Part shown: piece by piece, positions 1-7,666 of the stretch | Position numbering within the stretch: position 1 is the first letter of the stretch | Layout: every line of letters starts with the position of its first letter | Assembly: GCF_030812875.1 (NCBI RefSeq) | Contig: NZ_JAUSTN010000005.1 | Span: 62,001-126,000, forward strand | Source of the DNA: Peptoniphilus_B koenoeneniae | GTDB lineage: Bacteria; Bacillota; Clostridia; Tissierellales; Peptoniphilaceae | DNA: 64,000 nt | Direction of reading: 5' to 3' | The notes under the pieces: generated by a model | The model's input: only the letters and a program-made list of their open reading frames with translations | Told to the model about the DNA's origin: nothing | Databases searched by the model: none | Position numbers and translations under genes: made by a program

Positions 1-1244
1 CAAACTAAAGCTTCATTTTGAGGCCCCTCTTCTTCATTATAAGGGCCATGGCCTTCATAACTTACATTAAAGCTCATATAAGGTCCGTTTTTTCTGTTCT
101 CGTCAAACTTATCTAAAATAAAATTAAAATATTCCCTATCAAATAAAATGTCATCACTCATTTTGCTGAAGGTGTTTTCCATGTCATAAAAAGTCCCAAG
201 ACCAATGGATTTATAAGCATTTACCCTGTTGTAAAAAGTTCCTACAAAAGGATGGGAGCTTTCAATTTTGTAGCCCTGATCTGTTAAATATCTCGCATAA
301 GTTTTTCTTGGTATATCATAGGTCGGCGTGTTTCTATATCCACTTATTACACTGGATTCAGTATAAAAAGTTCCACCTCCAAAAACATTAACTATAGTCT
401 GCCCATAAATAGATTCATTTTGTAAATCATGAAAATATTTATAGGGATCGTGGGTAAATTCAAGATTAGAATTTCTATACATATAAAAATCCTTAAAGGA
501 TTCCAGTTGTATTGCAATAATATTTACTTTTTTCTCATCTGGTATTCCTTTGCTTTTATAAGTTGAATAAATTTCTTCAGCCTTTTTTTCATTGAAGTCT
601 TTATATTTATAACCTACCGCAGATTTTATAGAGTGTAAAAAAGGATATACAAAACCCTTTGACTCATAAGAATCAAGGTGTATCCAAAGATTTAAATTGC
701 TTTGAGATCCAAGAGATGAGTATACATTCTCATCAAAAATATAAATATTTGTAAAAATAAAAAGCAGGCAAGTTAAAATTATGGATTGTAAAAATCTGAA
801 CCGCCACAGAGCTTTGTTATTTTTAAAAAATTTTATTAAAAATACAAAGAGTACCAAAACTAAGACAAAGCCTATAAGAACTTGCTTGTCCGGTGCAACT
901 TTATATTTTTTAACCATGGTAAAAGCTTCTTTTATAAATTTAAAGTCTGAAAAATAAAGAGGTTCAGACCTATACAAAACTTTTTTCCCATTGGTAAAGG
1001 CAAGTAAAAGACTTATAAGGCTTGTTGCTCCGAATCCTATTGTTTCACTTTTAAATAAAAAACTTAAAATTAATACAAAAAGATAAATTGGAATAAAATT
1101 GTATAAAATTATTAAGGGTTCTTTAAAATACGAAAAAAATATTCCATCTTTAAAGCCATAACTTGATATAAACATAACAAATATTGTTAAAACTAAAGAA
1201 GGTAATAATTGTATTAAATATACATTCTTTTTTAATCTATTCAT
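1..1244 (-). CDS. LtaS/phosphoglycerol transferase-like sulfatase, 3' end beyond window
   Basis: N-terminal part of a membrane-anchored alkaline-phosphatase/sulfatase-fold protein of the lipoteichoic acid synthase type; the C-terminus lies off the left edge. Reading from the ATG at 1244 gives several hydrophobic membrane segments in about the first 180 residues, then the extracellular catalytic domain with NIIAIQLESF (metal-binding strand), GGGTFYTESSV (expected Thr nucleophile in GGGT, as in LtaS-type enzymes) and GHGPYNEEEG. The family transfers glycerol phosphate from phosphatidylglycerol or acts on related envelope polymers; the exact substrate cannot be told. An AAGGAG box lies about 14 nt upstream of the start, slightly far. 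The family is clear, the function within it is not. Confidence 0.85.
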   Translation of the reverse strand, partial: MNRLKKNVYLIQLLPSLVLTIFVMFISSYGFKDGIFFSYFKEPLIILYNFIPIYLFVLILSFLFKSETIGFGATSLISLLLAFTNGKKVLYRSEPLYFSDFKFIKEAFTMVKKYKVAPDKQVLIGFVLVLVLFVFLIKFFKNNKALWRFRFLQSIILTCLLFIFTNIYIFDENVYSSLGSQSNLNLWIHLDSYESKGFVYPFLHSIKSAVGYKYKDFNEKKAEEIYSTYKSKGIPDEKKVNIIAIQLESFKDFYMYRNSNLEFTHDPYKYFHDLQNESIYGQTIVNVFGGGTFYTESSVISGYRNTPTYDIPRKTYARYLTDQGYKIESSHPFVGTFYNRVNAYKSIGLGTFYDMENTFSKMSDDILFDREYFNFILDKFDENRKNGPYMSFNVSYEGHGPYNEEEGPQNEALV

Positions 1245-1286
1245 CTATAAAGAAATTTCTCCTTTTTAACTATGATATTTATTGTA

Positions 1287-1315
1287 ATTAAACCACTTTT
1301 ACCCCATTAATACAA
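1287..1315 (-). promoter_or_regulatory. Putative sigma-A promoter of the LtaS-like gene
   Basis: On the minus strand TTGTAT is followed after 17 nt by TTTAAT, about 43 nt upstream of the ATG at 1244. The boxes are near consensus, but this region is very AT-rich, so the call is tentative. Confidence 0.4.
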
Positions 1316-1384
1316 GATTTTTTTACAATTGATAAATTTCTTTACAATTATCTTGCAATTTTTTAAAAAATTTTTACCCTATAA

Positions 1385-1437
1385 AAAAATCGGTCTTTAA
1401 TTTTAATCCAATAGACTAAATAAAGACCGAATTTTTT
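1385..1437 (-). terminator. Intrinsic terminator of megL operon
   Basis: Inverted repeat TCGGTCTTTA / TAAAGACCGA around a 21-nt loop, flanked by A-rich and T-rich runs, directly downstream of megL. It could work in both directions. Confidence 0.75.
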
Positions 1438-1470
1438 AATTTAATTTGCTTTTTTAAGCTTTAACAAATC

Positions 1471-2676
1471 TTATTTAATTTGTCCAAGAGCTTGTTCAAG
1501 GTCAGCAATAATGTCATCAGCATTTTCAAGACCTACAGAAAGTCTAACCATACCATCTGTGATGCCTGCAGCTTCTCTTTCTTCTTTAGAATATGGAGAG
1601 TGAGTCATTGTAGCTGGATGTTGAATTAGAGTTTCAGCATCTCCTAAAGATACAGCTAATGTACAAAGTTTAACAGAGTTCATTAAAGTTCTTCCAGCTT
1701 CGATTCCACCTTTAAGTTCGAAAGAAATCATAGCACCAGGAAGTTTCATTTGTTTTTTAGCAAGATCATAGTATTTAAATGATTTAAGTCCAGGATATGC
1801 AACACTTTCTACTGCTGGATGATTTTCAAGGAATTCAGCAACTTTCATTGCGTTTGCACAGTGTTTTTCCATTCTTAGTGGAAGTGTTTTTAGTCCTCTG
1901 TTGATTAGGTATGCAGCAAATGGATCAAGAACTGCACCTGTCATATCTTTAAGACCAACAAATCTAATGTTAGTTATCATTTCTTGGCTTCCAATAACAA
2001 ATCCCGCAATGACATCGCCGTGACCGTTGATGTATTTAGTAGCTGAGTGAACAACTATATCAGCACCTAAAGATAGTGGATTTGAAATGTATGGTGAACA
2101 ATAAGTGTTGTCTACAATTACAAGACCTTCTTTATTGTTTTCATGAGACAATTTTGCAATTGCTTCAATATCTGAAATATCCATGTTTGGATTTGCAGGA
2201 GTTTCAAGATAAGTTATCTTTGTATTCGGTTTTAAGTGACTCTTAACTTCATCTAAGTTAGCCATGTCTATAAAATCAACTTCTACTCCAAATCTTGGTA
2301 GAGCATGTTCTAAGAATGCAAATGTACATCCATAAAGAGTTTTTGCAGCAAGAACGTGGTCTCCTGCTTTTAAGTTTGTCCAAATTGCTGAAGTTATAGC
2401 ACCCATTCCGGAAGCAGTTGAAAGGGCAGCTTCACCGCCCTCAAGCATGGCAACCTTTGCTTCAACTTGAGCGTTTGTAGGATTTCCTAAACGAGAATAA
2501 ATGTATCCGTCTTCTTCAAGAGCAAATCTTCTTCCGCCTTGTTCAGCAGAATCAAATATAAAGGTTGAAGTTTGGTAAATAGGACAAGCAAGTGCCCCAA
2601 CATCATTCTTTACATAACCTGCGTGTACACACTTTGTGTCAAAGTTTAATTTTTTCATTTCGTCTTTTGAATTCAT
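1471..2676 (-). CDS. megL: Methionine gamma-lyase
   Basis: PLP enzyme of the Cys/Met metabolism family that splits L-methionine into methanethiol, ammonia and 2-oxobutyrate. The 401-residue length is typical. Visible residues: YSRLGNPT near 60-67 (phosphate binding from the partner subunit), LYGCTF with Tyr115 and Cys117 (this cysteine is the hallmark separating methionine gamma-lyases from cystathionine lyases), VDNTYCSPY, and SATKYINGHGD with the PLP-binding Lys214. The start is preceded by GGAGG seven bases upstream. It is the second gene after an NhaC-family transporter, 25 nt away, suggesting uptake and catabolism of methionine as a unit. Confidence 0.93.
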   Translation of the reverse strand: MNSKDEMKKLNFDTKCVHAGYVKNDVGALACPIYQTSTFIFDSAEQGGRRFALEEDGYIYSRLGNPTNAQVEAKVAMLEGGEAALSTASGMGAITSAIWTNLKAGDHVLAAKTLYGCTFAFLEHALPRFGVEVDFIDMANLDEVKSHLKPNTKITYLETPANPNMDISDIEAIAKLSHENNKEGLVIVDNTYCSPYISNPLSLGADIVVHSATKYINGHGDVIAGFVIGSQEMITNIRFVGLKDMTGAVLDPFAAYLINRGLKTLPLRMEKHCANAMKVAEFLENHPAVESVAYPGLKSFKYYDLAKKQMKLPGAMISFELKGGIEAGRTLMNSVKLCTLAVSLGDAETLIQHPATMTHSPYSKEEREAAGITDGMVRLSVGLENADDIIADLEQALGQIK

Positions 2677-2701
2677 TTTTTCCTCCTATAAATTTAAAAT
2701 A

Positions 2702-4099
2702 TTAAACACGTGCTACATCTTCCGGTTTTACACCTTGATCGATGTATTTTTGTGCTTCGTCTTGCCTCATGTCATATTCAAAGTTCCAAGTTTCTTTTGG
2801 TTTAGTAAATGGAACCCATATTGAGATTAAAGCAACAATAGCAAGTATAAATTGATACCAGAAATATGGCATAATTTGGAAAGGTGCTACTGCTCCTTCA
2901 GTAAGACCTGCTGCAATAAGAACTTGAGCACCATATGGTATAAATCCTTGCATTACGCAAGAGAAAGTGTCAAGAAGTGATGCAGTACGTCTTGGGTCAA
3001 CCTTAAACTCATTAGAAAATTCTTTGGCTACAGGACCTGCTATTATAATTGCAACTGTATTGTTTGCAACTGCAGCGTCAAGTAAAGATACCAATACTGA
3101 AGTACCTACTTCAGCAGATTTTTCTCCACCTAAGAAATTCTTTGTCTTTTGAATAATCCATTCAATTCCACCTTCTTTTCTAACCATGTAAGCAAGTCCT
3201 CCTGTTAACATAGAAAGTAAGAAGATTTCAAACATACCTGTAAATCCACCCCAAATGTTTGCTGAAACATCTAAAAGGGCAATGGAACCAGTACCTACAC
3301 CAATAACAGCTGATAAAATAATACCTGCCATAAGTACTAAGAATACGTTCATACCTGCTATAGCAGCAACTAAAACTACTAAGTAAGGTACAACCTTAAT
3401 AAAGGTGTATTCCAAATTATCTTGTTTAACTATAACTTCAGGTCTTGCAAAAATTAAAAGCAAAACAAAAGTTATAATTGCTGCAGGAAGAGCGATTTTA
3501 AAGTTCATTCTGAACTTATCTCTCATTTCTACATTTTGAGTTCTTGTAGCGGCAATAGTAGTATCTGAAATAACTGACAAGTTATCTCCAAACATTGCTC
3601 CACCAACAAGTGCACCAAGAACAAGAGGCATATCAAGGCCGGCTTTAGTAGCAAGACCTACTGCTATAGGTCCAACTGTTGAAATTGTACCTACTGAAGT
3701 GCCTGTTGCCAGTGAAATAAAAGCAGCCATTAAAAATATACCTGCTGTTAAAAATTGCGGCGGTATAACGCTCATACCTAAGTTTACTGTAGAATCAACA
3801 CCACCCATGGCTTTTGAAACTGATGCGAAAGCACCTGCAAGTATGTAAATAATACACATGATAATGATGTTTTCGTCACCACAGCCTTTAATAAAGGCTT
3901 CAAACTTGTCATCAACGCTTCCTTTAAACATGATGAAGGCAACGATAATACCTACAATTACGGAAATTGGGGCCGGGATTTGGTAGAATGCAAGTTCTAC
4001 ACCAGTAGCATTCAGATAAAAACCTGTGCCTAAATAAAATGCAATAAATACTATGAAAGGTATTAGTGCCGATCCCTTTGGCTTAACTCTGTTTTCCAT
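2702..4099 (-). CDS. NhaC-family transporter, possible methionine importer
   Basis: Polytopic membrane protein of 465 residues with the NhaC/ion transporter signature (GTSVGTISTVGPIAVGLA, GGAMFGDNLSVISDTTIAATR) and about ten or more hydrophobic segments. NhaC proteins exchange Na+ for H+, but members of this superfamily have been proposed as methionine transporters (MetT) on genomic context. Being first in an operon with methionine gamma-lyase makes amino-acid uptake, or Na+-coupled exchange supporting methionine catabolism, plausible; that is inference. Family certain, substrate not. Confidence 0.82.
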   Translation of the reverse strand: MENRVKPKGSALIPFIVFIAFYLGTGFYLNATGVELAFYQIPAPISVIVGIIVAFIMFKGSVDDKFEAFIKGCGDENIIIMCIIYILAGAFASVSKAMGGVDSTVNLGMSVIPPQFLTAGIFLMAAFISLATGTSVGTISTVGPIAVGLATKAGLDMPLVLGALVGGAMFGDNLSVISDTTIAATRTQNVEMRDKFRMNFKIALPAAIITFVLLLIFARPEVIVKQDNLEYTFIKVVPYLVVLVAAIAGMNVFLVLMAGIILSAVIGVGTGSIALLDVSANIWGGFTGMFEIFLLSMLTGGLAYMVRKEGGIEWIIQKTKNFLGGEKSAEVGTSVLVSLLDAAVANNTVAIIIAGPVAKEFSNEFKVDPRRTASLLDTFSCVMQGFIPYGAQVLIAAGLTEGAVAPFQIMPYFWYQFILAIVALISIWVPFTKPKETWNFEYDMRQDEAQKYIDQGVKPEDVARV

Positions 4100-4144
4100 A
4101 GTTCCCTCCTATAAAAAAATTTTTAACTCCTTAGAGCTAATCTC

Positions 4145-4172
4145 ATTATAACACTAAATGAAAATGTTAACA
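4145..4172 (-). promoter_or_regulatory. Putative promoter of the nhaC-like/megL operon
   Basis: Minus-strand TGTTAA, 16-nt spacer, perfect TATAAT, about 45 nt upstream of the ATG at 4099. The -10 box is perfect and the -35 weak. Confidence 0.5.
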
Positions 4173-4696
4173 TGGCATTTTTCTATTTATTTGTCGAAAT
4201 CTTGCTTTAAAGTCCGAAAATGTATAGCTTTTAACTTATATAAATTTTAAATAAACATTAAAAATGCTTATAACTTTAAATTTTCGTTTAAAATATTGTT
4301 TTTGTGATCTCCATCACATCATCGCAATAAAGGCTTTATATAGCAATAAGTTTTTTAAAGTTTTTTAAATCATATCTATACTTATTAAGTCTTATATTAA
4401 TTATCTTCTATAAAAATAAATATCAAAAAAATTTTTATAAATAGTTATTTTTTTATGTTTTTAAAAATTTTGATTTTAATAACATGTAAGTGGTCTGAAC
4501 AGTGTAAAACATTTTCACGATTTTTTAAAGTTAGTTTTATAATTCTTTTTGTATAAAATATCTAAGATAAAGTTTGTTTTTTACTAAATAAAATAAAATT
4601 CCTTGCTTGAAAAATTTTTCTATATTACAATTATTTTAAATTTTAAAATTTTTAAACAATTGTAAAATTAATATTAATAGAATTCGGGGAGTTACT
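4173..4696. other. AT-rich divergent intergenic region, no gene seen
   Basis: About 520 bases between divergent genes with no credible reading frame. It must hold the DegV promoter. The only motif I note is TGTAAAACATTTTCA at about 4503-4517, which resembles a CcpA (cre) half-palindrome and the element near 24927; this is weak. Confidence 0.4.
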
Positions 4697-5551
4697 ATGA
4701 ATAAATATATATTAGTAACAGAAAGTGGATCGGATTTGCCGCAAAAATATTTAGATAAATATAAGATAAAAATAGTCCAAATGCACGTAACTATGGGAGA
4801 TAAAACCTATGATGACAAAGATGTGCAAGTTGAAAAAATTTTCGATTACTATGACAAGGAAAAATCCTTAGCCACAACATCAGGAGCAACTCCTGGTGAC
4901 TTTGAGAAAGTTTTTAAACAAATAAATGAGGAAAATAAAGATGCAAAAATTATTTATATAGCCTATTCTTCCGTAACAACAGTGTCCTTTAATTCTGCAA
5001 GACTTGCTGCTGAAAACTTTGATAATGTCTATTTAATAGATAGTAAAAATGTAAGCGTGGGCCTTGGCAGCCTAGTGATTGAAACGGCAAAATTTATTGA
5101 AAAAAATAAAGATGCAAGTCCCGAGGATATTATTGCTTTTGTGGAAGATGTAAGAGAAAGACTTCGCTTTATATTTTTACCTCAAACCCTCTTATTTTTA
5201 AGGGCGGGAGGCAGAGTTTCCAACGCCGCATATTTAGGAGCCATTCTCTTAAGAATTTTTCCAACTATAAATATTGAAAATGGCTATTTAGTTGCAGGAA
5301 AAAAATATATGGGATCTTTTAAAATTGCCTATAGAAAATTGATAAATGAGTTTTTCAGAGAAAATGATTTTGAAGAAGGTTCCATAAGACTTGTGAAAGT
5401 CCCAGATTTAAACGAAGGTCATATTAAAAATATAGAATCTCTTCTTTCTTTTCATAAGATTGAAGATTATGATTGGTTTAATACTGGCTCTGTTATTGCC
5501 TGTCACGGCGGACCTGGAGCTATGGGGATTTCAGGAATCCTAAAAAAGTAA
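4697..5551 (+). CDS. DegV family fatty-acid-binding protein
   Basis: A 284-residue DegV/FakB-type protein. It opens with the family signature (ILVTESGSDLPQ), has TTSGATPGDF in the lipid-binding region and GPGAMGI near the C-terminus. The family binds a fatty acid and, with a FakA kinase, presents it for phosphorylation. No fakA lies nearby, so the partner is elsewhere. The ATG follows GGGGAG at a good distance. The gene stands alone and ends at a strong terminator. Confidence 0.9.
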   Translation: MNKYILVTESGSDLPQKYLDKYKIKIVQMHVTMGDKTYDDKDVQVEKIFDYYDKEKSLATTSGATPGDFEKVFKQINEENKDAKIIYIAYSSVTTVSFNSARLAAENFDNVYLIDSKNVSVGLGSLVIETAKFIEKNKDASPEDIIAFVEDVRERLRFIFLPQTLLFLRAGGRVSNAAYLGAILLRIFPTINIENGYLVAGKKYMGSFKIAYRKLINEFFRENDFEEGSIRLVKVPDLNEGHIKNIESLLSFHKIEDYDWFNTGSVIACHGGPGAMGISGILKK

Positions 5552-5576
5552 ATACAAAAAGCAAATATAAAAAAAT

Positions 5577-5604
5577 AAAATGCCGAGTTTTCGGCATTTT
5601 TTTA
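5577..5604 (+). terminator. Intrinsic terminator of degV
   Basis: AATGCCGA, loop GTTT, TCGGCATT, then seven T's, shortly after the DegV stop codon. Confidence 0.9.
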
Positions 5605-5615
5605 ATTTGTTTTTT

Positions 5616-5910
5616 ATGCTTTACGTAGAGCATTTTTATTTTTATTTTTCAATAAACTTTTTATCCATATTTTTTCTTTTTCGTTTTTTTATTTTCTTTT
5701 ATTTGGCTTCGCCGCCGGACCAATAGCAGATATTTGCAGCCAAATCAAAGATTTGGGCAAATAGTTGCATGAGACCTACCACGATTTTTTTCAAAAATCG
5801 GGTTAGGTCTTCAAAGTTGGTCCCTACAAAACTTCTATAAGACTCTATGGCGAGAAAACAAAATCAATATTTTTTACAAAATATTTTTTACGCTTCACGT
5901 GAAGCATTTT
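5616..5910 (+). repeat. Nested palindromic repeat, copy A
   Basis: Member of a mosaic repeat family seen at four sites in this window. In order: palindrome GCTTTACGTAGAGC (5618-5631); a T-rich stretch; the CG-rich box GGCTTCGCCGCCGGACCAAT; an inserted 90-bp segment with its own hairpins (AAATC/GATTT, AGACCTA/TAGGTCT, CGATTTTT/AAAAATCG); the closing TTGGTCCCTACA (5817-5828); GAGAAAACAAAAT; and the 14-bp perfect palindrome GCTTCACGTGAAGC (5892-5905). It lies between the convergent degV and DUF6440 genes and codes for nothing visible. It may be a non-autonomous mobile element or a multi-hairpin 3' element. Confidence 0.8.
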
Positions 5911-5916
5911 TATTTT

Positions 5917-6102
5917 TTAATCTTCATATTCCCTTGGATCTGTTATTACTACTTTTCCGTCCTTATCAAGAAGGGGTGTAAGACCTCCTGCGTATCCGTT
6001 TACAAAGGACAAATAATTTACTCCAGTTTCCAAATCTATAAAGATATTTAGATTGTCTACAAATCCTTGGCCATAAATTTTTTTAAATCTTTTGTCTTTC
6101 AT
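5917..6102 (-). CDS. DUF6440-like small protein
   Basis: A 61-residue protein containing DLETGVNYL and YAGGLTPLLDKDGK, which I recognise as the core of the small DUF6440 family. Function is unknown. It starts 16 nt after the ZIP transporter on the same strand, with AGGAGG upstream, so it is probably co-transcribed with it. There is no signal peptide or membrane segment. Confidence 0.8.
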   Translation of the reverse strand: MKDKRFKKIYGQGFVDNLNIFIDLETGVNYLSFVNGYAGGLTPLLDKDGKVVITDPREYED

Positions 6103-6118
6103 TTTTTCCTCCTTATTT

Positions 6119-6892
6119 TTATCCTAAAAGTATGTCTAAAATCATCATTATTATAAAGCCTATTATAATCCCATATGTTGCTTCCCTTTCAAAACCGTTG
6201 GAATGGGTTTCGGGGATTATTTCATCGCTTATTACAAAAAGCATAGCTCCTCCTGCAAGGGCTAGGATAAATCCTATTAAGGGTCTAAATATAGATACTA
6301 AACCAAAGCCTAAAAAAGCTCCAAGGGGTTCAATAAGCCCTGTAAATAATGCAATTAAAAAGGCGCTTTTCTTTGAATAATCTTCTCTTACAAGGGCAAG
6401 GGCTACTGCCATTCCTTCAGGCATATTTTGTAGTCCTATTCCTAAAGCTATTGCTATACCATTTGAAATATTTTCCGTTCCAAATCCTACTCCTGTTGCA
6501 AGTCCTTCGGGAAAATTATGAATTGTTATGGCAATTACAAAAAGCCAAATTTTCTTTAAACTTTCAGTATTTTTCCCTTCAACTCTTTTATCTATTAAAT
6601 GCTCATGGGGTGCATACTTATCAATCATATCCAGCATTAAAGCCCCTAAAAATATACCCGCCGATGCAATTAATACTGCTTTTAAATCTCCTCCTCCATA
6701 TTCTATGCTGGGAAGTATTAAGGAAAAACAGGTCGCCGAAAGCATAACTCCCGCTGCCGCTCCTAAAAGTACATCCAGGACCTTTTGTGATACTGATTTT
6801 GTAAAAAATATGGGTATTGCTCCAAGCCCTGTCATAAGGCCTGGAATAATACAGCCTAAAGCTATTATTAAATTTGCACTAATTCCTTTCAT
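6119..6892 (-). CDS. ZIP family metal transporter
   Basis: A 257-residue, roughly eight-helix membrane protein of the ZIP family (ZupT-like), which imports divalent metals such as Zn2+, Mn2+ or Fe2+. The paired metal-site helices are visible: HNFPEGLATGVGFG and GLQNMPEGMAVALAL. The loop between the early helices carries a modest His/Glu segment (APHEHL). AGGAG precedes the ATG. It is divergent from the feo operon, which fits a local metal-uptake cluster. Metal specificity cannot be read from sequence. Confidence 0.9.
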   Translation of the reverse strand: MKGISANLIIALGCIIPGLMTGLGAIPIFFTKSVSQKVLDVLLGAAAGVMLSATCFSLILPSIEYGGGDLKAVLIASAGIFLGALMLDMIDKYAPHEHLIDKRVEGKNTESLKKIWLFVIAITIHNFPEGLATGVGFGTENISNGIAIALGIGLQNMPEGMAVALALVREDYSKKSAFLIALFTGLIEPLGAFLGFGLVSIFRPLIGFILALAGGAMLFVISDEIIPETHSNGFEREATYGIIIGFIIMMILDILLG

Positions 6893-7026
6893 TTTTTCTC
6901 CTATTTAATAAATATAATTATATTTTAAAAATATTTTTTTAATTTGTTTTAAATATTATAAATTAAAATTTCTTTTTTATAAAATTTTATTTATTTTTTA
7001 TTCTAAAATATAATTAATATCATTGA

Positions 7027-7058
7027 TTTTATGTATCACTTATTTTATGTATCACTTA
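7027..7058. repeat. Perfect 16-bp tandem duplication upstream of feo
   Basis: TTTTATGTATCACTTA occurs twice back to back (7027-7042 and 7043-7058) in the ZIP/feo intergenic region. It may duplicate an operator or simply be slippage; no known Fur/DtxR consensus was recognised. Confidence 0.8.
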
Positions 7059-7071
7059 TAGTACATTATTT

Positions 7072-7109
7072 AATGCCTTTTAATATTGATAATTTTATTA
7101 AAAGGCATT
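7072..7109 (+). promoter_or_regulatory. Stem-loop in the feo leader
   Basis: A perfect 14-bp stem, AATGCCTTTTAATA with TATTAAAAGGCATT, around a 10-nt loop, about 65 nt upstream of feoA. A T-run begins about seven bases after the stem, so it is not a textbook terminator. It may be an attenuator or an mRNA-stabilising element. Confidence 0.55.
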
Positions 7110-7175
7110 TCGGAATTTTTTATAAATTTAAATAAATTCTTTTAAAAGTTAAATTTTAAATAATGAGGTGATGTT

Positions 7176-7406
7176 TTGATTAGTCTTATAATGGCTCCTA
7201 AGGATGTGGATCTTAAAGTTGCCATGATTAAAGATAAAAAAACAAAGGATGAAATTTTAGCTCATATAGCCAATTTAGGCTTTGTAAAGGGAGCTAAAGT
7301 TCGTGTTGTTTTTGAAAATGACGGAAATTTAATAGTTAAAATTAAAGATTCGAGACTTGCTCTTGGAAAAGATATCGCCAAAAAAATAATTGTAGAGGAG
7401 TTATAA
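7176..7406 (+). CDS. feoA: FeoA family protein, first copy
   Basis: A 76-residue SH3-like FeoA domain protein (HIANLGFVKGAKVRVVFEN, ILVKIKDSRLALG-type pattern), a small cytosolic partner of the FeoB ferrous iron channel. The start is a TTG preceded by GAGGTGA; an internal ATG five codons later is possible. It begins an operon feoA-feoA-feoB-Cys-rich peptide. The next gene starts two bases after its stop. Confidence 0.85.
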   Translation: MISLIMAPKDVDLKVAMIKDKKTKDEILAHIANLGFVKGAKVRVVFENDGNLIVKIKDSRLALGKDIAKKIIVEEL

Positions 7407-7408
7407 AA

Positions 7409-7666
7409 ATGGACGAAAAACTTACTTTAAAAGACTCTGTCGTTGGTAATTATTACACAATTACAAAAATCAATGGCAAGGGTCCTTTAAAAAGAAGAAT
7501 TATGTACATGGGGCTTACTAAGGGAAGCAAAATTTTTATAAGAAAAGTTGCCCCTCTTGGAGATCCTGTACAAATTAACGTACGTAACTATGAACTTAGT
7601 ATAAGACGTGATGATGCTGAGTTAATTGAAATTGAACAAGTTTTGGGACGAGAAAATGACAATTAA
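7409..7666 (+). CDS. feoA: FeoA family protein, second copy
   Basis: An 85-residue second FeoA domain protein (RRIMYMGLTKGSKIFIRKVAPLGDPVQINV), more typical of the family than the first copy through the GDPVxxxVRxYxLSIR-like ending. Two feoA genes ahead of feoB are common in clostridia-like bacteria. GGAGTT lies just upstream inside the end of the first copy, and the gene overlaps the feoB start by 11 nt, suggesting translational coupling. Confidence 0.88.
   Translation: MDEKLTLKDSVVGNYYTITKINGKGPLKRRIMYMGLTKGSKIFIRKVAPLGDPVQINVRNYELSIRRDDAELIEIEQVLGRENDN

Noticed and set aside
7072..7121. Feo leader hairpin as a plain intrinsic terminator
   Set aside because: The T-run starts about seven bases after the stem; kept only as a leader structure.
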